Shown in pieces: positions 22,154 through 27,341 of a DNA stretch of 27,341 nt. Numbering within the stretch: position 1 is the first letter of the stretch; every line of letters begins with the position of its first letter. Where the stretch lies: the NCBI GenBank assembly GCA_002452095.1, contig DKEG01000018.1, forward strand, positions 1-27,341, given 5' to 3'. The DNA comes from Bacteroidales bacterium UBA6828 (GTDB lineage Bacteria; Bacteroidota; Bacteroidia; Bacteroidales; Paludibacteraceae). A model generated the notes under the pieces. The model was not told the DNA's origin. It worked only from the letters and a program-made list of their open reading frames with translations, and did not search any database. The translations under genes and the position numbers were made by a program.

Positions 22154-23863
22154 ATGAAAAAGCGAATTATTCTTTCGGCTCTGGCACTTGCCACGCCCCT
22201 GACGATAGATGCCGTACCTGCTTACCGCGGTTGGCAGACCAAGCCCCAACCCGACGGCACTACGATACAGGTGCAGCAGAACGGCGATGAGGTGTATCAC
22301 TATTTCACCAACCCCGACGGCGACATCGTGCGTATGGATGCGGACGGCTACTGGCGTGTAGCGGAGCAACAATCGACGGCAGAGACGATCCGTGCGCGCC
22401 GTGCAAAAGCGCACCGCCAACCCCGCCGTGCAGGCAGCATCAACTTAGCCCCGCGCGGGTTGTTTATTTTAGTGAATTTTGCCGATACCAAATATCAGTC
22501 AGGCAATACACCGGCACAGATGGACTCGATGATGAATGCCGTGAATTACACGTATGGCAGTTCATACGGGTCGGCACGGAAGTATTTCATAGACCAGTCG
22601 GACGGGGCATATACGCCGACGTTTGATGTAGTGGGACCTGTAACGCTCACCAAACAAGCGGCTTATTATGGTAAGAATGATACGGTTGGAAACGATATGT
22701 ACCCCGGCGATATGGTGATAGAGGCATGCAAGTTGGTCAAATCGCAGTTCGGTGTGGACTTTACGCAATACGACAACGACCACGACGGGGAGGTGGATTT
22801 TGTATATATCATCTATGCCGGCAAGGGTGAGGCTGACGGAGGAGATGCCAATACAATATGGCCGCACAACTGGGACATCGAGTCGGCAATCTATTATGGC
22901 AACTGCACCTATACGGCAGCGGAATGTAAGGTGGACGGACTGAGTATCAACAACTACGCCTGCTCGGGCGAGTTGAACGGGCAGACGGGCAGTCGCAACG
23001 GTATCGGCACGCTCTGCCACGAGTTCGGACACGTATTGGGATTACCGGATTTCTATGATACCGACTACGGAAGCAACTACAGCAACCACAGAACGCCCGG
23101 TGATTGGGATATAATGGACAGTGGCAGTTACAACGGCGACGGTTGCTGTCCGCCGAATTACAGTGCGTTTGAGAAGTATTTCTTCGGTTGGACAACCCCG
23201 ATCAATCCCGGCAGCGACGGGCAAGGACTGACGCTTTACCCCGCAGGCGACCAACGTTATCAAGCCTATCAGGTGAATGCATCGGGTACGCTGCAGGCAG
23301 CCGCTACCGACGGACTGAACTACTATATAGAGAACCGCCAGCAGACCGGTTGGGATCAGTATTTGCCCGGACACGGAATGATAGTGTGGTATGTGAACTA
23401 CAGCCAGATGGTGTGGGACAACAACGAACCGAACAACACCGCCTCTTTTCCGCGCTATACAGTGGAGTCTGCCAGCGGATACACCACGGGTATAGGGAAA
23501 GCACGCGATGCGTTCCCCGGCACGGGCAATGTTACCATATGGTCGAAAATATCGGGTACTCCGCTGAAGGATATCCGCGAAGAGAATGGTGTGATAATGC
23601 TCACTTACAAGGATGTGTTCCTGGGCTATACGGTGAACTGGGTAGCCGACGGCGAGACGATAGAGAGCAAAGTCTATAAGGAGGCAGGCGCACCGCTCGA
23701 AATGCCGACGACTACTGTTACGCCCTGCGAGGGAATGCACCTGATCGGCTGGACCACAGAGGCGGACTACCATGACCCGTTTGTATTGCCCGAAGACCTG
23801 TTTACGGATGCAGAGGGCAAAATTGTAAACAATCATACTACGTATTACGCTGTGTTTGAGTAG
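22154..23863 (+). CDS. M6-family secreted zinc metalloprotease
   Basis: Proteases of the M6 (immune inhibitor A-like) family are secreted endopeptidases. The 569-residue product has a signal peptide (about 1-23), a short propeptide-like region around TTIQVQQNGDEVYHYF, and a catalytic domain starting near RGLFILVNFADTKY. The zinc motif is H289-EFG-H293-VLG-LP-D299, with the M6-style GDWDIMDSGSYNGDG about 20 residues later. The last 80 residues (VNWVADGETIESKVY ... HLIGWTTEADY) resemble an InlB-like repeat. I see no sorting tail. It is two bases behind the preceding secreted protein, so the pair is probably co-expressed. Substrate unknown. Confidence 0.85.
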   Translation: MKKRIILSALALATPLTIDAVPAYRGWQTKPQPDGTTIQVQQNGDEVYHYFTNPDGDIVRMDADGYWRVAEQQSTAETIRARRAKAHRQPRRAGSINLAPRGLFILVNFADTKYQSGNTPAQMDSMMNAVNYTYGSSYGSARKYFIDQSDGAYTPTFDVVGPVTLTKQAAYYGKNDTVGNDMYPGDMVIEACKLVKSQFGVDFTQYDNDHDGEVDFVYIIYAGKGEADGGDANTIWPHNWDIESAIYYGNCTYTAAECKVDGLSINNYACSGELNGQTGSRNGIGTLCHEFGHVLGLPDFYDTDYGSNYSNHRTPGDWDIMDSGSYNGDGCCPPNYSAFEKYFFGWTTPINPGSDGQGLTLYPAGDQRYQAYQVNASGTLQAAATDGLNYYIENRQQTGWDQYLPGHGMIVWYVNYSQMVWDNNEPNNTASFPRYTVESASGYTTGIGKARDAFPGTGNVTIWSKISGTPLKDIREENGVIMLTYKDVFLGYTVNWVADGETIESKVYKEAGAPLEMPTTTVTPCEGMHLIGWTTEADYHDPFVLPEDLFTDAEGKIVNNHTTYYAVFE

Positions 23864-23988
23864 TTTTGGGGGTGGAAAACGTGCATTTATCTTAGAACAT
23901 ATAATTAGCCAATAATTTAATTTTTAGGAACAAATACACGAAGAATTAAATCAAAAATTATCAAATAGGGTATATCTACCCTCCATAG

Positions 23989-24066
23989 AAAGCCATATCG
24001 GATATCGGCTTGCTACGCAATGCGTTGGGAGCAAAGCGACCGCAAGCCGATACCCGATATGGCTTT
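23989..24066. repeat. Large inverted repeat, 25-base arms
   Basis: The arms at 23989-24013 and 24042-24066 are complementary at 24 of 25 positions, around a 28-base loop that itself contains ACGCA/TGCGT (24015-24025). The left arm includes a direct repeat of ATATCGG. The T-run on either side is only three bases, so it is a poor intrinsic terminator; it could still stop transcription of the protease gene or be a dispersed palindromic element. Confidence 0.75.
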
Positions 24067-24101
24067 AATACAGACATTTATGGAGACTTACCCCAAAGCG
24101 G

Positions 24102-24133
24102 TTTGCGTATTCGGGGAAAAATGTGTACCTTTG
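24102..24133 (+). promoter_or_regulatory. Promoter of the EF-hand protein / peptidase unit
   Basis: TTTG at 24102-24105 and TACCTTTG at 24126-24133 are 20 bases apart, an exact match to the phylum consensus. The 13 bases GTACCTTTGCACG around the -7 box are identical to those in the rpsL promoter. The start of transcription should be near 24140. Confidence 0.85.
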
Positions 24134-24171
24134 CACGTTTATTTTGGATTTTTTAGAAAGATACGACAGAT

Positions 24172-25911
24172 ATGAAGTACAATTGGACTTTTGCGAATGT
24201 AGGCGGGACTACCCGCGTGAAGATTCAGTCGGGCGAGGATATTCGGCACTTGGGGGAGTTGGATCAGAAGATGTGGACGGTGCTTTCCTGTCCGACCACG
24301 GGACTGGAGATCAGCGAGGAGAGCCTGAAACTGATAGACATAGACGGCGATGGCAAACTGCGCGTGAAGGAGGTGATACAGACCGCCGATTGGCTGTGCA
24401 GTATGCTGCGCGACCCTGAGAGTCTGCTCACAGGCAAAGCCGAGGTGGCGCTGGCGAATATAGCCGATGAGGCACTGTTTGCCGTTGCGGAGCAAGTGGC
24501 AGGCGGCAAGGAGACGGTTACGCCGGCAGAGGTGGACGCTGCTATTGCGGGCGTTACGATTGATGCACAAGCGGCTCCTGAGGCTCCTTTTGCCGCAGAT
24601 GTGATAGCGGCATACAAGGCCAAACAAGCGGAATATGCCACCTACTATGAGCAGGAGAAACTGCACCGGTTGGGACTTGCCACCATAGCCGAAGACGCTG
24701 CCAAACCGGGACTGAGTGAGACGGATTTTATGGAGATGGGCAGCAAGATTGCCGCTTACGAGGCAGGTACGGCAGCAGCCAACGATGCGAATGCAAAGGC
24801 ATTGGCGGCAGCACAGGCGCAGTATATGCCGCTGCGTAAGTTGCTGCTGCTCAGCCGCGATTTCTACCGCCTGCTGCGTAACTTTATCACCTTTGAGGAT
24901 TTCTATGACAAGAACCAGACCACCAAGGCGATATTTCAGGCGGGTACGCTCATTATCGACCAGCGTGCCTGTTCGCTGTGCGTGCGTGTGAACGATATGG
25001 CAAAGCAGAACGCACAGGCGGGACTGAGCGGTATGTATCTGATCTACTGCGACTGCGAGAGCAAGAAACTCGGGAAGAAAATGCAGATTGCGGCGGCGAT
25101 GACCGTAGGGGGGATACGCAATCTGTCGGTGGGCAAGAACGCCCTGTTCTATGACAACGAGGGCAACGACTGGGATGCGGTGGTAACGAAGATTATTGAC
25201 AACCCGATTTCTATCAGTCAGGCATTCTGGAGCCCGTATCGCAAGTTCGGCGCGTGGGTAACCGACTTGATCAACAAGTCCGCCGCCGAGAAAGACAGCA
25301 AGGTGTTCTCGGAGGCAACCGCCAAGATACAGGAGAATAAGGACAAGACTCCTGTCGCAGGTGAGAAACCCAAAGCACAGGCATTTGATATTGCCAAGTT
25401 TGCCGGTATCTTTGCGGCTATCGGTATGGCGATAGGGTATATAGGGGCGTTCTTTACGAGTGTGATTGGCGGTTTTGCCGAACTCAAATGGTGGCAGGAT
25501 ATTTTGGCAGTAGTGGGTATCGTATTGGTTATCAGCGGTCCGTCGATGTTCCTTGCATGGACGAAATTGCGCCAGCGCAACCTTGCCCCCGTGCTGAATG
25601 CCAACGGTTGGGCAATCAATGCGGATGTGATGGTGAGCGTGATGTTCGGCGCAACGCTTACCCGGCAGGCACAGTTCCCGATGTTGCAGTTGGTGGACCC
25701 GCTGGCAAAGAAAGGTATGCCGGTATGGAAAAAATGGCTGATTTCTATTGCGGTCGTGTTGGTAGTGCTGCTCGGCTTGTGGCTTGGCAACCTGCTGAAC
25801 TGGTGCAAACTGCCCAGTCCGCTGCCTTGCTTCAACAAAGAACAGGTGGTAGAGGCGGCTCCCGCAGAAACACCCGCAGTTGAACCCGTAGCAGAGGAGG
25901 CGGCTGAATGA
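24172..25911 (+). CDS. Membrane protein with an EF-hand loop, function unknown
   Basis: The 579-residue product has no signal peptide. Residues 56-67, DIDGDGKLRVKE, fit the 12-residue EF-hand calcium loop with Asp at 1, 3 and 5 and Glu at 12. An Ala- and Glu-rich helical region spans about 80-220. Three hydrophobic segments at about 410-436, 445-465 and 523-545 are likely membrane helices, and an Ala/Pro/Glu tail ends the protein. The soluble N-terminal 400 residues are probably cytoplasmic. The stop overlaps the start of the M23 peptidase (ATGA), so the two are translated together. I do not recognise a characterised family; a cell-envelope role is only suggested by the partner. Confidence 0.7.
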   Translation: MKYNWTFANVGGTTRVKIQSGEDIRHLGELDQKMWTVLSCPTTGLEISEESLKLIDIDGDGKLRVKEVIQTADWLCSMLRDPESLLTGKAEVALANIADEALFAVAEQVAGGKETVTPAEVDAAIAGVTIDAQAAPEAPFAADVIAAYKAKQAEYATYYEQEKLHRLGLATIAEDAAKPGLSETDFMEMGSKIAAYEAGTAAANDANAKALAAAQAQYMPLRKLLLLSRDFYRLLRNFITFEDFYDKNQTTKAIFQAGTLIIDQRACSLCVRVNDMAKQNAQAGLSGMYLIYCDCESKKLGKKMQIAAAMTVGGIRNLSVGKNALFYDNEGNDWDAVVTKIIDNPISISQAFWSPYRKFGAWVTDLINKSAAEKDSKVFSEATAKIQENKDKTPVAGEKPKAQAFDIAKFAGIFAAIGMAIGYIGAFFTSVIGGFAELKWWQDILAVVGIVLVISGPSMFLAWTKLRQRNLAPVLNANGWAINADVMVSVMFGATLTRQAQFPMLQLVDPLAKKGMPVWKKWLISIAVVLVVLLGLWLGNLLNWCKLPSPLPCFNKEQVVEAAPAETPAVEPVAEEAAE

Positions 25912-27023
25912 AATTCAATGTACATTACGCATTATGCATTACGCATTACGCACTATTAGCAGCCTTGCTGTTCCCTGTTGCTGTTTCTGCAAAGCGTCCG
26001 AGTAAGAAAGCCCAAATGGTTTCTGTTGACCCCACTCCCGCGGTGGTGTCAGATACATTGGATTTGACGGACAGCGAGGGCGATGAACCCGGTTCGTTGG
26101 ACGATATAGAGGTGGAGAATGTAGGTATTCCCGAATGGCTGCAGACGCATATCTCGGGCGATACGCTCTATGTGGCGTGTGCGCAGGATATGCTGCCGCG
26201 GCGACTGGTGGTGATGACCAACGACGGCGAGTGTCTCTATAAACTGCTGCCTGCTATGATGGGTGAATTGGTGCAGATGGAGCACCCCGCTGACAGTGTG
26301 TATAAGCACATTTGGACGGCAACGCGTGTGAACCCGTATGCTACACCGATAGACTCGCTGCAAGACAGCATTCAAATCGATATGCGCGGTTTCTGTATGC
26401 CGGTGGCATACACTTCTGTACCCGACGGGCAGCACCCGCTGCGGGGGTACGTTACCTCGAGATTCGGTTTCCGCAGATACCGTTTCCATTACGGAACGGA
26501 TGTGAAAGTGCAGATCGGCGACTCGGTGCGTGCGTCGTGGGACGGGCAAGTGCGTATTGTCGGTTGGGACCCGCGCGGGTACGGCTACTATGTGGTTATC
26601 CGCCACCCCAACGGGTTGGAGACTGTTTATGGACATCTCTCGCGCCCGCTGTTCGACGAGGGAGAGGCTATCTATGCGGGCGAGGTGCTCGGTTTGGGCG
26701 GCAACACAGGGCGTAGTACGGGCAGCCACCTGCACTACGAGATACGCTACCTCGGCAACGCTATCAACCCCGAACTATTGGTCGATTTCACTAAAGGCGA
26801 GATACGCTACCCGGAGACATATATGCTGACCAAGAAAAGCACTTTCGGACACAACACCGAACTGAAAGCCGCACAGCAGGCACAGTACCACCGTGTCCGC
26901 CAAGGCGATACCCTTGGTGCCATTGCCCGCAAATACCACACTACGGTGGGTGTACTCTGCCGTATGAACCGGATCAAGGAAACATCGTTGCTGCAGATCG
27001 GGCAAAGAATACGGGTGCGATAG
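25908..27023 (+). CDS. M23 peptidase with C-terminal LysM domain
   Basis: M23 peptidases cut peptide bridges in peptidoglycan or act as activators of amidases. The 371-residue product has a signal peptide of about 28 residues ending AVSA. The peptidase domain (about 178-298) has H194-YGT-D198 and H274-L-H276, the three zinc ligands and catalytic His of the LytM type, with TVYGHLSRP between. Residues 326-371 are a LysM peptidoglycan-binding domain (YHRVRQGDTLGAIARKYHTT). The start overlaps the previous stop by four bases. The signal-peptide codons consist of a 7-base tandem repeat. Exported to the periplasm or outer membrane. Confidence 0.9.
   Translation: MKFNVHYALCITHYALLAALLFPVAVSAKRPSKKAQMVSVDPTPAVVSDTLDLTDSEGDEPGSLDDIEVENVGIPEWLQTHISGDTLYVACAQDMLPRRLVVMTNDGECLYKLLPAMMGELVQMEHPADSVYKHIWTATRVNPYATPIDSLQDSIQIDMRGFCMPVAYTSVPDGQHPLRGYVTSRFGFRRYRFHYGTDVKVQIGDSVRASWDGQVRIVGWDPRGYGYYVVIRHPNGLETVYGHLSRPLFDEGEAIYAGEVLGLGGNTGRSTGSHLHYEIRYLGNAINPELLVDFTKGEIRYPETYMLTKKSTFGHNTELKAAQQAQYHRVRQGDTLGAIARKYHTTVGVLCRMNRIKETSLLQIGQRIRVR
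25916..25957 (+). repeat. Heptamer array inside the signal-peptide coding region
   Basis: Six in-phase 7-base units: CAATGTA, CATTACG, CATTATG, CATTACG, CATTACG, CACTATT. They start three codons into the M23 peptidase gene and encode VHYALCITHYALL, a 7-residue protein repeat, because three heptamers equal seven codons. The unit is not a multiple of three, so gain or loss of one unit would shift the frame. Confidence 0.75.
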
Positions 27024-27074
27024 TGCATAGACTCCGTTAAAGGATTGTTTATCTCCAATAATGACCATTGTATC

Positions 27075-27116
27075 CTGCCAAGGTGCGTTGCCGGCAGCCT
27101 TGGCAGCAACGCTTTT
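27075..27116 (+). terminator. Probable terminator of the EF-hand/peptidase unit
   Basis: CTGCCAAGG (27075-27083) pairs with CCTTGGCAG (27098-27106), and alternatively GCGTTGC (27085-27091) pairs with GCAACGC (27106-27112), which is followed by TTTT. The two stems are mutually exclusive, the arrangement of an antiterminator/terminator pair, though coincidence is possible. It begins 52 bases after the peptidase stop. Confidence 0.5.
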
Positions 27117-27207
27117 CCAAAGAGTTTGGGACAGTTATCTACGAACTATATGTAGCACTGTCTGACAACTACGAAAACAACAAGATGAACGCAACCAACC
27201 CAAACAA

Positions 27208-27338
27208 TCAATTCCGCATTATCCCGATTATATATCGGAATTGCAACCCAACGAGTTTTCTTCTTCGGTAGCAATGCGCGTGGTAGGCACTATGGCGGTG
27301 CAGTGGCGTTTTTGGGATTGTCTCTCTTTGTGATGTAG
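27208..27338 (+). pseudogene. Frame-shifted fragment of an FGSN-motif protein
   Basis: One frame reads IPHYPDYISELQPNEF up to about 27258 and another continues FFFGSNARGRHYGGAVAF from about 27258, then ends at TAG 27336-27338. Joined, they resemble proteins with a PNE-F-FGSN-GRH-GGGAA motif that I remember as a small, poorly characterised family often found in phage-related or accessory DNA. The join falls in a TTTTCTTCTTC run, where a one-base loss would cause the shift. No clear start is visible. The fragment runs to the window edge, so a sequencing error or a truncated gene is also possible. Confidence 0.35.
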
Positions 27339-27341
27339 AGT

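Larger units (their letters stand above)
23864..24171 (+). other. Spacer between the protease and the EF-hand protein gene
   Basis: The 308 bases hold a small hairpin (AGGGTA, TATC, TACCCT at 23967-23982), a large inverted repeat at 23989-24066 and a promoter at 24102-24133. The first 80 bases are A/T-rich without visible structure. No coding region is credible here. Confidence 0.65.
27024..27341 (+). other. Region after the M23 gene to the window end
   Basis: After a short A/T-rich stretch there is a GC-rich hairpin with a T-tract (27075-27116), then an A/C-rich stretch and a probable broken gene fragment (from about 27208). An inverted repeat CAATTCCG/CGGAATTG (27209-27216 and 27236-27243) lies within that fragment. 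An open frame at 27068-27271 starts within the hairpin and shows no recognisable features. Confidence 0.55.

Noticed and set aside
23042..23836. A 264-codon minus-strand open frame
   Set aside because: It is antisense to the M6 protease gene, and the protease has full family motifs. The antisense product shows none.
27068..27271. A 67-codon open frame near the end
   Set aside because: It begins inside the terminator-like hairpin, has no motif and overlaps the fragment with the FGSN match in other frames.
1..27341. Insertion sequences, prophage genes, tRNA or rRNA genes, and a defence system
   Set aside because: No transposase, integrase, terminal inverted repeats with target duplication, cloverleaf-like sequence or defence-type domain could be seen anywhere in the window.

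Overview
The window comes from a member of the Bacteroidota, most likely the order Bacteroidales. The evidence is the phylum-type promoter (TTTG, about 20 bases, TAnnTTTG) in three places, the near absence of Shine-Dalgarno sites, zinc-free versions of ribosomal proteins S4, S14 and L36, the order rplO-secY-map-infA-rpmJ-rpsM-rpsK-rpsD-rpoA-rplQ, the lack of tuf after fusA, and secreted proteins of a gut/oral Bacteroidales style. Every gene I can support is on the + strand.

Bases 1-19120 are the fused str, S10, spc and alpha ribosomal clusters: rpsL, rpsG, fusA, rpsJ, rplC, rplD, rplW, rplB, rpsS, rplV, rpsC, rplP, rpmC, rpsQ, rplN, rplX, rplE, rpsN, rpsH, rplF, rplR, rpsE, rpmD, rplO, secY, map, infA, rpmJ, rpsM, rpsK, rpsD, rpoA, rplQ. 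A clear promoter lies ahead of rpsL and a strong terminator follows rplQ. Most genes are packed with gaps under 50 bases. Wider gaps at rpsL/rpsG, fusA/rpsJ, rpsJ/rplC, rpsN/rpsH, rplO/secY and rpsK/rpsD mostly hold hairpins or short repeats, and these are the places where expression could be tuned within the cluster.

Bases 19359-20735 encode an aspartyl-tRNA synthetase of the archaeal/eukaryotic type rather than the usual bacterial type, closed by its own terminator. A non-coding stretch follows with a G-rich degenerate repeat (about 21001-21160) and a promoter. That promoter drives a two-gene unit for secreted proteins: a protein with an InlB-like repeat and a probable C-terminal sorting tail, then an M6-family zinc metalloprotease. 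After a large inverted repeat (23989-24066) another textbook promoter drives a second two-gene unit: an EF-hand-containing membrane protein, then, overlapping by four bases, an exported M23/LysM cell-wall peptidase. The last 300 bases hold a terminator-like hairpin and what looks like a frame-shifted fragment of an 'FGSN' motif protein.

The most notable unexplained structure is a family of 7-base periodic repeats (CATTACG, AATTATG and relatives). It appears between rpsL and rpsG, between rpsJ and rplC, in reverse orientation before the secreted-protein unit, and inside the coding sequence for the signal peptide of the M23 peptidase. A second 7-base family (AGCAAGG) builds the stem of the rplQ terminator. 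No CRISPR array, tRNA, rRNA, insertion sequence or obvious defence system was seen.
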